64,000 nt of DNA from Acanthaster planci (taxonomy: Eukaryota > Echinodermata > Asteroidea > Valvatida > Acanthasteridae): contig NW_019091602.1 in the NCBI RefSeq assembly GCF_001949145.1, positions 450,035 through 514,034 on the forward strand, read 5' to 3'. Below the pieces are notes generated by a model that saw only the letters and a program-made list of their open reading frames with translations, was not told the DNA's origin and searched no databases. A program made the translations under genes and the position numbers. Each line of letters starts with the position of its first letter. Position 1 is the first letter of the stretch. Positions 12,801 to 24,800 of this stretch are shown here, one piece after another.

Positions 12801-15800
12801 ATGTTTTGGGGTAAGTATTTGGTAAAGAACGTTCAAGTAAGTAATATCAGTTATTTAGGATTAGTTAGGATAGAATTATTTTGTTTTGGGGATGGGGTAA
12901 TTGTAATTGTATTCAGTTCAAACTTTAGTTAGGCCTAGGGCCTACTACTGTACTACTACTAGTAGTAGTACTAGGCTGGCCCGGTCGCACTGCAGTAATT
13001 AACGTCAACACTACGTCAACACAACGTCAGCATGCGTCAACACATGATAGTAACGTCAGCACACCCAAATCACGTTCTAAGTTTACAGAAATGGAATTTG
13101 ATAGCAATATCATGCCTAAAATACAATTTGGCTAANNNNNNNNNNNNNNNNNNNNNNNNNNNNNNNNNNNNNNNNNNNNNNNNNNNNNNNNNNNNNNNNN
13201 NNNNNNNNNNNNNNNNNNNNNNNNNNNNNNNNNNNNNNNNNNNNNNNNNNNNNNNNNNNNNNNNNNNNNNNNNNNNNNNNNNNNNNNNNNNNNNNNNNNN
13301 NNNNNNNNNNNNNNNNNNNNNNNNNNNNNNNNNNNNNNNNNNNNNNNNNNNNNNNNNNNNNNNNNNNNNNNNNNNNNNNNNNNNNNNNNNNNNNNNNNTG
13401 GGACCTCACATATACCGCGAAAATTGATTTAGGTTCTTGTATATATGCTTTTTGTGTGATGTATAAAGTCATAGTGGTACATTGTACACTAATGTCAATT
13501 TTTAACGCCCCATTATTAATTTTTTTTCCTTCTTTGGAATTGAATATCTCTGAGAGTGCTCTTAATTTGTTTACAAGTAACGGGCACCAGATGACATGAC
13601 TGTTTTTCCCTGACGTCATGACACCGACAGTGTATGCTGGGATATAATTCAATATGGCCGATCAATAATGTGATCCTTGATGACTGTACTCGCCGAATAA
13701 ATCAGTATTTTGTGTTAATTGTGAACTAATAAATGCATCCTGTGAAGTTATCGGAACCTGAAAGTGTGTAGCGACTGTTACACCCTTTGTCATAAATCGT
13801 GTCTCCTTAACACTTCCGTAGGTTTGCGTCGCCAGGCATTATGCCTAATATGTACCATTTTTTTATCTGAAATAGTTCGCAAAGTTAATTAATATGGTAG
13901 GGTGTTGGTGTTGTGCCGCACGAAATCCCATAGACAATACACAGGAAACGCTGCGCCATGGCCCATACACACGATAATACTGAATTAGTTTTACCAATAT
14001 AAAAAAAAATATTGTTACCCCCAATTTCACACAAAGGGAATATCTACCGAGTTTTAAACAAACTCAACTTTGAGTGCCAGCTGCAAACCCAAGAACCCAT
14101 TTTTAAGGGCAGCAATCACCGATTCCATCTCTGACTGATTGTATTTTTTTAAAATGGTGAATGGGCCGGCCATACGTGCTTGGCAAACTTAAGGGGGCGG
14201 GTTGGTCAGGAGGCGAGTTGGTCAGTGGGCGAGTCGGTAAGGGGGCGAGTTGGCTAAGGGGCAAGTTGGTAAGGGGCGAGTCGGCTCGGGGGCGAGTCGG
14301 TCATGGGGCGAGTTGGTCAGGGGCGAGCTGGTAAGGGGCGAGTCGGCCAGGGGGCGAGTTGACCTACATGTACAATCTGGCTAACAACAGTAGGCAACAT
14401 TTGGGGGGGAAACGAAAATAACACCCTCCGCACAACCATGAAAGACGGTAGCCATGTTGCCTCAGATGGATTGTACCATAACGCTACAAGGGGTCACCTT
14501 TATACAGTAAACCATGGTACGGTCCAAATGCTGTGAGAAGGCAAGATGGCGGTGATCAGCAGCACTGCTCGAGACAATTTTTTCGCGGAAAAATCTCCCT
14601 TGAAATGTAGTAAAATGTAAACTCGATTAAATAGAAATTATTCCTGAGCGTGTACATTACAGTTCGATATGTCAAGGGTTCGAAATTCGTTTTTTAGGGG
14701 CCTACAATGTAGGTCATTTTGGCCTTGGAGAAGTCAAAATTTCCAGGGACACCAAGGCCATTTATAAGGGCACGGAGGCCATTGTCGAAAATTGATAAGG
14801 GCTCAAAGGCAAATTTGTCAAAACACAATCTGTTCAGCCTCTAAAATGCATTCTTTTGCTTTATTGTGGAAAAAAGTTGACAAAAACCTAACACCAGGAA
14901 TTGTTATACTCTATGAACAGGGCAGGAGTTGCACATACATGTGAGTGATCGTCAAATTAATTAAAAAATTTTTCTAAAATTTGAAAATGTCTGCGCATCT
15001 CTTTGTTGACTTTTAGACTTTCAAGTTACCAGCTGATTAATCTACATTGTATCCAAGAACCCTGCCATCCCCTTAGGCTTCCCACCCTGACATGAAAACA
15101 AGAGCAATAAGGGTTAAGGGTTAACAAGTTCCCTTTTACTTTTTTTTACCCCTTACTTTTGTTTGTTACCAGCAATGTGGGCGGGAGATATATTTGGACG
15201 CCTGCCTTGCCGGCGTGGCCGCATCTTCACCCGGCACAGATTTCGGGAAATCACGGTGCCGTCAACATTGCCAATCTCGGAGCCACACACAGCGACACCA
15301 CCACTTACCCATGCATAAAAAAAATCCAATTTCTTGCATTTTGTAGCCGAGTTGCAGAGCTCCTTTTGAAAGGAACGTTTCAAACGTTCTTTCTGAGGCA
15401 TTGTCGTGTGTCGTACAAACTGACAGTGGGCCGGTAGCGATAGGAAAACTTCGATTCCACGTGGCTGGTCCGCGTCCCTTGAAGCACGTACATGTACTAC
15501 ACGGGACGCGGATCAATGCGGAGTGCACTGGTGGTACATGTACATACATGTATATTCAGCAATGCATTATGGGACACTGCGCTTGGCAATCCGTAAGGGG
15601 TGAGGGTCTGTGCTTGCTAGCACGCACGATGTTCATTGTTACATGAAGTTGAACAGTCAACGCTACTCCCTGTGGACAGTCCATGTAGCACACATGTGGC
15701 TTGGCCTGTAACGCAGGGGTTGTGCATAACTATAGTAACAGCTCGCTGCTTAAGAAATTTTGTGAATACGCGTTTGCGTGAGTGAAGGCAATGTGGCCGT

Positions 15801-18800
15801 ATACCATGCAGGCTGTGCAAGCCCGATCGCTCGTGGTATGGTCTCGCCGACCGGCACGGCCGGCGAGTGCTAGCGCTGGGCTGAATTAATTGTTATTTAT
15901 TTTGATAACTCGCTGGAAAGGGCACAACGGCCAAAGTGTGCTAAGGGCACAGCAAAAGTGGCCGTGGACAATGCAATTTTCCGAGGGGCATCACGGCAAG
16001 TAAAAGGGCATCGACGGCACTGGCCGTCGTGGCCGTCATGAATTTCGAACCCTGTATGTCTGTTTTCTGTTTTCAATGCATTTTGTAAGTGTTGGTGGTG
16101 TGTTGACGTTACTATCAATGTGTTGACGTGTGTTGACGGTGTGTTGACGCTGATTGGTACGGCCCTGGCCGGGTCAGCCAGTCAAAATTTCAAAGCTCCC
16201 AGATTGCAGTGACCAACAAATGACCAACATGGTTTTGAGTCAACTCGGATCCAAACCAATTCGGACCCTTGCCAACTTGGACCCACACCAACTCAGATCC
16301 AAAGCCAACTCAGACCCACGCAAACTCGGACCTACATGTAGCCCCAGACTGGGGGCCAGTTTGCCCCACAAATAGGGCTGTAGTGGCTCACTTTTACACT
16401 CTGTCTCTTATCTGTCGCCACCACAGCCCTACTTCAAGGCATGCCTTAAATGCCTGAAATCCATGATTGTCACAACCAACAGGTGCTCTGTACATATATA
16501 TGTTGTACCATACAAAACTGGTACCCGGTCACATCTTGCATGACAGAGGAACAAGGAACTGGTGAAATTAAATTTGAATAACATTAATATGCATGCTATG
16601 TACATGTACCATGTTCCACACGCACACTAGCAAAGTGCGCTCGCAACTTACATGTATACCGAGCAATACTGTGACAACATGAATTATGCATCTACAGCAC
16701 CTGTCGGGTGCCTTGACTCCCGACGCACGAAATGCTGCCTTCATTTTTCAAAATGGCGCCGCCTGTGGTCGGCATTTAACAGTACAGGACAGGTTTTTCG
16801 AGGCGCCATACATTGGAAAATTTACGATTTTGGAAAGCTTTAGGGTGTAAGTGAAATTGTCGAGTCTTTCTTATTTCGGAAGATATTAGGATTCAAAGTT
16901 TGTGACAATCCTGCAGTTTAACCCTAACAACCCTGAATCCTCCAATTTTTATATGATTTTTCACACACTCTAGGGAATTAGGGTTAACCACTTCGTGCCG
17001 GGGCATTTTTCAATGTTGGGCCGGCATGACCATCATTTTTTCCGTTTTCAAAATCCTTCAAAAATTCATCATTCCATTTAACGGTCATTTATAGCCGCAC
17101 CAAGTAATCTTCAGGCACTACTCTTAATTAAGTTGACAGGTGACCTTCACTGACACCGGAGTATTTCAGCCAGGCCTGCTGCCTTGTAAACAGAGCCCAG
17201 ATTGTGCGGTGTTACACAACTGTCTTTTGTTCACGAACCTGGCTCAGTGCACTGCTGACCTCTTTTCAATAGGGGCCAGATTAGCATGCAGCGGTGCTGT
17301 GTGGCTCATCGCTGCGGTGGTGGAGCACTTTTGTCCCCGGTGGTAATCCGCTTGCTCTCAATGCCCCAAACCCTGGTATACGGTTTCAAAATAACGCTGG
17401 ATTATCACCACTTTTGAGAGTGAATAATGCCGGTAATGCCCAGCAGCCTGGTCTTTTGTTCGGAGTACGGTCTTTTGTTACAGGGCCCTGTTTCCTTTGT
17501 CCGACTACGGAGACCCCAGCCACACATATAAACCATACGGCTCCGATTTCGGAGTCCCCGGCTGGTAGTGGTTAAGACATACCTTAAAGTAGGGCTCTGG
17601 TGGCAACAGATAAGAGACAGATTGTAAAAGTGAGCCATTACAGCCCTATTTGTGGGGCTAGGGGCCTGTCTACTGGACTCCCACCGTATCCAGCCCCACA
17701 TGCAGCGGTTCGTTCAAAACATGCCAAAAAGTGGAAACTAAGCAGAAATGCCTCTAGGCCAATGAAACCCCTTTTGCATGTATGGGTCATTCACCCCATG
17801 ATGTCATACTTTGGGTGATTTTCAATTTGTAGAAGTCTGTGAGTGTGAAATTTTGGTTTCGATTTGGGCCATTCATTTACTACAGCGACTAACTCCCAAT
17901 TACCCCCAGAACTGTGGGGTCTGAAGTCTGCTCCTCTCCCACAAACCCTACAGAAAAAGAGGCTTTTTCACCAAGTATGCAAGTGAGCGCGCTTTCACAC
18001 AGTGAACGATTCCTGTTGAGCGCCTTTGTGCACCCAACGGCTCTTGTTTGTCTTCCTTCAATTTGATCACTCCTCCGTGTGACTTGGAACCATTGTTGTT
18101 TACATGTACATGGGGTCGTAACGCTTTGTGTTTTTTTTAATCGAGCTTTGTGGTGAATGATCAAGTACATGTGTAGTTTTCCCATGCTTTAACCATTTCA
18201 CGCTGTCTGTACTGGACTTTTCATCTCGGGGAAAAGAGTCACAAGTATATTTCCTGTGCAGAATTCTGCTGGTGAAAATGACCACGTACATGTAGCTCAG
18301 TAAAAGTACATATGTAAGTGAGAGATAAACTTCTGGGATGTCTGCCCTGGACATGAATTACATGTAATACAGTAATTTAAAGTTAGATACATGTACAAAT
18401 ACAAATGGCAGTTTCCAATAATGGGTAATTTTAGACACATCGTTGGAAACGGCAGTCTTTTTATTGCTTTCTTCAAAGTAACCACTTACCTGAAAGAATT
18501 ATTTAACAGGGAGCTTAGTCCCATGACTTGTCTTTAAAGCGAGTACATCTACATGTACTTTGTACATGTATGCTTTGCAGCAGTAATTTTGTGGGTTGCT
18601 TCATGGGCAGCTGCAAATGTTGGAGTATACTCTGTACTCTTCCTTTGACCCTTGACCTCCCGTGTTTTCATTGCAGGTTTGACCATCGAACCCGGGAAAC
18701 GTTATACCCAGACTGTGGAGGAGTCCTTCCACGTTTCCATGGTGGCTCTGGATACCAGAGATGTAGCTAGTAAGTTCCTATAGACTAGAGGTCAGGCCCA

Positions 18801-21800
18801 ATTTCACAAAGCTGCTTAACAGCTGAAAGGTTATGCTTACATGTACATGTAATACTATAGTAGAAAACTTTGCTAACCTTCTCTTGGCCAGCGGTGCTTA
18901 GTGTGGTTTGTGCTATCAGTTGCACGATCATAGAGAATTCTATTGTTATGACACTGAAGTTAAGTACATTTTTCCTTTGAGGATAGCATGCCTTCTGCCG
19001 TGCTTAATGCTTATGGTCTGCACAAAATACACAGATCCTCTGTTAGCGTAAACGTACGCTTAGCAGCACTGTGTAATTGAGGTTTGCAGGAGAAAGTCTC
19101 ACCAGTCTGTTTTCCATGGACATGAAGTAGGCATGAATTCAGTATCGAACTATCACAGTTGGTGAGCATCATTAACCATGTTAACACCAACAAGTTTTAA
19201 CCAGAGGTGCCTGCTTATTACAGGTACGAGGAGATTTGTACCAGGAAGGGGGTTAGAGTACTAATGAGGAAAAGGATTAGAAAGAATTTTAAATGTGTAT
19301 GACACTAGAAAATCACGATTATCCAAAAAAGGTATTTTTTCACAGGCTGTACCGGCAAGCACACTTTGGCCACAAGAACTTTTTGTGAATGCTTTTCTCC
19401 AAATTCCCCCCCCCCAAAAAAAATTCAAAACAACTGGTAAATTGTTAAAGGAAGACATATACATGTATACATGTATTAGTGTGGAAGTGTTTTGGCTGAA
19501 ACCCCATAAGGCACTAGAGAAATTTGGTTTCTAACTTCTTGTTGCTTGACCCCTTGGGGGCACTCTGTATTGTGAATAGTTCTGTTACAGAGATATTCAC
19601 ATACATGTGTGTACCGGGTACATGTGCATGTAAGCCCCTATCTGGGCTGTAAGTGACTTTGTCTGATTGCAGGCTTCCATTGAACGAACAGTGTTCGGAA
19701 CAGTGAACAGGAACTTCCGGTTCCTTGGTTCCAGGTAACTCTGTGTACAGTTGGGGTGGTTTAAACTGATATGACATCACACTTACCAGTATGAACTGGA
19801 TGGAAGCCACCGGGTACTTTTACTTCCCATAAAACACAGCCCTAGTTAGTGCCCTTGAGGAAGCCACTGGCTGTAGCCACAGGCAGTGCCCTTATGGAAG
19901 GCACAGGCTGCTGCCACTTTCCATAGCATGTAGCCACAGCCATTGTCCTTCTGGAAGTTACTGGCATCATTGTATGCATGCAGTTTCTGGCTGTAGTTAC
20001 ATGTACATGTAGTTGATGTAGACACAGCATCATGGCTTTGTGCTGCAGCTGAGAATGGCATGTGCCCCAGTGGAAGCCACAGGCTGTGGCTACTTTTTCC
20101 CATAGCATGTAGCCACAGCTAGTGTACTTGTGGAAGCCACTGGCTGCAGTTACTTTCCATAGTTTTCATGCTAATTCAAGATGCAGCCTATTGATTCAGA
20201 GTCAGTTTTTGCTCCTAACAACAACCTCTGTGTTGCAGCCACTGACAGAGAGCAAGCCAAGCTAACGCAGTTGATGGTCCAGCATGAGAGGGCTGAGTTC
20301 CTTGTCTGCACGCTGTGCTATGGCACCGTCTTCCAACAGCCGCTTGATCTCAACTTCACAGAGGGTGAAGAGGTTACGTTTTTCTCCGAAGGACGGGGTA
20401 ATTCAATTTTTGAGCCTCAGCACGCAGTGTTGGTAATCCATGCATTTACACTGTACAGGTATATTTAGTTGAAAGGTTCAAGCCCAATTTTACCCGTCTT
20501 AGTCTTCAACACTGTGCTACCTTTGCCTGAATATTTTTACCGGTAGTGCTGGTACACACACACTTCAGAGATCTAAGAAGTAATCATTTGCAGAGTAGGT
20601 TCCATGTACGATTGCCACCAGTGTGTTTACATGTAGATCGAGAACCCCTTGACTTGACGGCTTTTGTGGGATATGTGTAATTTTCTTGAAACGTGTGCAT
20701 GCTCTGTTGAACTCAACACAATGTTGATTTGCCAGGAACGTTGCACTTAACCGGCTACCTTGTCAAGGACGAGCCCATGTCTTTGGACCCAGACATGATG
20801 GCACTGGAAGAGATGTCGAGCTCTGATGAGATGGCCAGCGACTCTGGAGGTAAGTCGAGCTTGTTTGAGGTCACTTTCCAGGTCAGTTCTTGTTAGGGTC
20901 AGGTCAAATTCAGGTGCAGGCTAATGTTACAAATAACCTTGAGTTGCCGTAGCTTTAAGACAAGTTGTCAGCTGTTAAACGGTTGGCACTATATGTTGCT
21001 TAAAAAGGCCTGGAAACACAATTTGGATGAGGTTAAACATGTTAAATCAGATCAGGTCAAATCTGGTCAACTGCCAGTGTAGTTAGATCAAGTGGTATTG
21101 AACTATCTGTGGGGGTACTGTCATCTATCGTGACGTAATGTGAGCAGAAATTTTCAATATGACAATGAGATTACATGCACCAGTAGGTGTGTATTTTTGC
21201 TTTGCTAATTCTCAGATGATTTAGAGTATAATATTTATGTTTTTTCGCTGGTTCAGCATTGTGGCCTTTTTACAGATGAAAGGTATCTGTCCTTTTGCAG
21301 TGGAGATCCGAAGCACGTGTTGTTTTCCCTTCAAAACTGCTGAATTGGCAATATTATAACAGAGTGGAATGGAACTACATTGTATATCTACACCTGTGTG
21401 GAAGTTGTGGAAATTGGAAAGTCAACTTCAACAAAAAAAAGGGAAAAATCTAAGTGCAGTGAAAACGTAACTGACGCACTCATAAATACCGGTCAAATTA
21501 TTGGCAACCTGTTTGTAATATAAAGCATGGTTTTCTCAAGTCCGATTGGTGCATGTACAGAATATTGCTGTCAGCTACTGGCACATGAAACCTGTATGCA
21601 TGTACATGTAGGTTGGTAACTTGAGAATGGCATGTTGTTTGCAGAGTTACATGTATCTGTGACCAGGGGGATCCTATCCCCTAGTCATTTGCAGTTGCTT
21701 CAAGGGAAGAGCGTGTGCGGCATGCGCATGAGTGAGGTACTTTGCTTTCGGCCAAACCTTTACACAAAACGCCGAGGTGTTTATCTGAGCTAGACTTACA

Positions 21801-24800
21801 CAGAGTGCTCCAACCAGAATGGTACTGTCCACCACAGTGTACCTTCTGTGCAGAACGCACACCCACAGATCAAGAGTTAGTACCGTTACAGATGGTAAGT
21901 TGAAAATTGGCATTGTCAGTCATCTGTACAATTTTTACAGCAAACGAAAAATTGGGATAAAATTTAATGCCTACAAAATACAGTACAAGATGTACATGTA
22001 CACGTACCTCCATCAAAGAGCCTGATCCCATTGTTGCATTGTTGTATGATTGATAAAATAACCATGGCCTTCTTCTGATATCAATGCCCAGCCACCTGGC
22101 TTTGGTTTGACTCTGTTCAGTACTGTTGTCTAATCCGAATTAGCCTGTTGGATTTTGTCCAGTGGCAGTGCTTTCTGGACCATATTAGCCGTCTTCTCTG
22201 ATATTTGACAGTGCCAACTTTCAGGTTATCATTTGATGAAGGTACACCCATAAACTATACTTACTACGAAAAGATTTCATTCCCATTAGCGTGGGTCTCA
22301 CTTGTTTGGCCAAAACCTTATTGTACATACATGTATACACGCTCATTTTAAGAAAGTGCATTTGTACTAAGAAATTTCTGGACATCTCAACTGTTCATAT
22401 GCATTTATTGCAGGTACACATATTTTTATATTGCCGTATCCCACAATATGTGTTCCTCACTTGTTGGTTCTTTAATTGGCAGAATGGGCATCCGGGGAGG
22501 AATCGTCTCGAGAGAGCCGTGTCAAAGTTCAAAGGCCACAAGAGTGGATGCTGGTAGCTCGCCAGGGAAAGAAATATAACAGGAACAGCCGGTCAGGGTC
22601 AAGACACAGAAGATTTGCTCTTGTGCCTCGCAAGACTTTCCCAAAGAAGGGGAATTCATGGACGCAATATCCCTCTAGGAAAAAGAGGACGTTGTCAGGA
22701 ATAAAGTCAAATAACCGCTGGAATAAATTTTCTCACAAAGACCGGGATCAATCGATTCAGAGGAGTGGGTCAGCAATTTCCAGACATGGCAGACAGGGTT
22801 ACGGCTTACAGGAACAGCGGGCGATTCTCCAGACTTCGGACAACGTGACAGCAACACTGATCCTGTCAGAATCACCTTGCACCATGTCAAGTATGTCTGC
22901 AGCGCCTACACATCAACAGGGGAGCATCGCTCCTCATCAAGGTCAGCCAGGTTTCGTCGTCAGTCCGTTGTCAAGTAGGCTAGAGTCTAGGCCCTGTCAA
23001 GACACAGTGACCTATCCCACAGAACATCTCGCTGAGTCTTTCCGGACGAGAACTGTGGTCGATGGACCAAACACCTTAGTGAGAGACCCCAAGGCACAAC
23101 TTCGTAGTGCTCACAATTGGCCAGGCAGGCAACAGGCATCTGACAGGAAAGTGGCCTGCCCTGCTCCCAACGATTCTGAAAGAACACCAGAATCTCCGTC
23201 TGCCAGGGAAGCAGTGAGCTCCAATTTCACTGATATCCTCAAGACCCGGATCGACCAAGCGTCTCCCAACACAGGGAAGGGATACCTGAAGCGGAAGCCA
23301 CCGAAGTCCAAAAGCAACGCGTCCGGCACGCCCAAGCGATTCATGAGCAGCGCCGTCACGCTGCCGCACAGGAAAATCTACCACAGGAAGGGGCCTGTGA
23401 CCTCCCGGAGTCAGGGCAGGCAACTGAATATTCAGTGGAACGAGTCCTCGCCTACGTCGGCAGCCCCAACTGCCGGGAGCTCATACAGCCGGCCTGTCTT
23501 TCCAGACATGGTTGAGGAATGCACGACACACGAAGTAGCAAACTCACTACATGTATATGACGGTGCTTCATCCCAGCAAGGCATGAGTAATAACGTGGAT
23601 CTACAGCCCTCCGAACAGTTCCCCAAAGTGGGTAAGTCAACAGACGGTGCCAACAGCTGTAAACTGTTTCTTGTTCCAGATCAAACTATTCACATTTTTT
23701 CGAAATGTTGTTGGTCACATAGTCTGTTGTGCAGACATTAGTGTAAGGCATAGTTTATTCAGCAATTTTCATATACATGTAGTTTCTACACGTGCATGTG
23801 TAGCTCCAGTCATGTCTGTCTGCCATGTGTGCAATTTCGACCTGATCCAATAGATTTCAAATTGTATCAAGTGATTCATATTGGGTGATGTTTCAGCCAT
23901 TTGAATGGAAAATAAGGAGAAAGAAATTTACACGGATGTTTTTTTGTCGTTGCAGAGGATGGCATTGAACCCCCAGGAGTTGATAATTCCAATTCTGCCC
24001 TGGTGCAGATCACCCAGCCCCACCCTGTTCCAGCTGAACCCAGTCTTGCTCTGGCGCCGAGCCCCAGGAGAACTACCCTCCGGCCAGCCAGCACGGTCTG
24101 GTGCCCACCTCGCTGGCCATGGCCAGCACAGGAGGAGTAGGGGGGAGCGGGGGGATGGACACCTCGCCTTCCCCTCTGCCGGCCGCGGGCACCAGCCAGG
24201 CCTCCAACATGAGCAGTGTCTACTGGAGCTGCCTGTCAGACGAGCCCTCTGAGATGGTGCCGACGGAGCCTGGAGGCTTTGCTGTGAATGCTGGCGGTGC
24301 CATCCCTGTAGCATCCGATATGGACTTCCTGACAGCGGAAGATATGACCCGTAATGGTGTCAATGTAAGTATTGCTTACCACTTCAAGATGCATCAGAAG
24401 TGAAGAATTTGGATCTATGTTTATAGATTTAGAAGCTGATCGTGGTTTGAATGAATTTGAATAATTGTGACCTGCCATGGCAGAATAAGGAAAGAACCCC
24501 ATTTATGATTTTTTGAGATATACATGCAAGAATAAAGAGAAATGAATGGGCTTTCCAGTGATACCACATTTACACTCGTATACAACTCCGCTCCGAAAAT
24601 ACGACGCGAAAAAGATGACGGGAAACATCGCTGTGGTCAAAACTACTTTTTGAAAAAAAACGCTTTAAAAGAAGAGCACGCGACAGTGCTGTAAACGTTA
24701 GCCACGAGCATGTTGTGTGAGTTCCATAACCGTTCTCAATCTAATGACCATAGCAACATTATATTTACGGGCAACTGTTGCCATGAAAGAACAGAGTAAA

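Larger units (their letters stand above)
12974..16179. mobile_element. 3.2-kb terminal-inverted-repeat element in FKBP intron 1
   Basis: Left end (12974-13062) and right end (about 16095-16179) are inverted copies. Each begins GGCTG(G/A)CCCGG and carries several CGTCAACAC motifs, then ACATGATAGTAACGTC or its equivalent. Between them are the assembly gap, a minisatellite and non-coding DNA. No transposase is readable, so this looks like a non-autonomous DNA transposon, unless one was lost in the gap. The repeated CGTCAACAC units may be subterminal transposase sites; that is inference. Confidence 0.65.
12801..20849 (+). other. NPL module, FKBP exons 1-4
   Basis: Exon 1 (MFWG) plus exons 2-4 encode the nucleoplasmin-like fold: GLTIEPGKRYTQTVEESFHV, then VALD, then FLVCTLCYG, LDLNFTEGEEVTFF and LHLTGYLV, then an acidic segment (ALEEMSSSDEMASDSG). 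In the family this domain forms pentamers or tetramers and binds histones. Exon 4 ends one base into a codon, the phase demanded by FKBP exon 5 and by both BEN first exons. Confidence 0.9.

Noticed and set aside
13032-13652. Long open frames on both strands across 13136-13398
   Set aside because: They exist only because the N run has no stop codons.
14193-16334. CRISPR-like array
   Set aside because: Units are contiguous without unique spacers and the DNA is eukaryotic; these are minisatellites.
19677-19738. Candidate exon between FKBP exons 2 and 3 (acceptor TTGCAG, donor GTAACT)
   Set aside because: It is 62 bases and would break the phase between exons 2 and 3, which join directly and match the NPL family.
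22548-22550. ATG at 22548 as the start of a stand-alone BEN-A protein
   Set aside because: Conserved coding sequence precedes it in both paralogues, and set B has no ATG at the same place.
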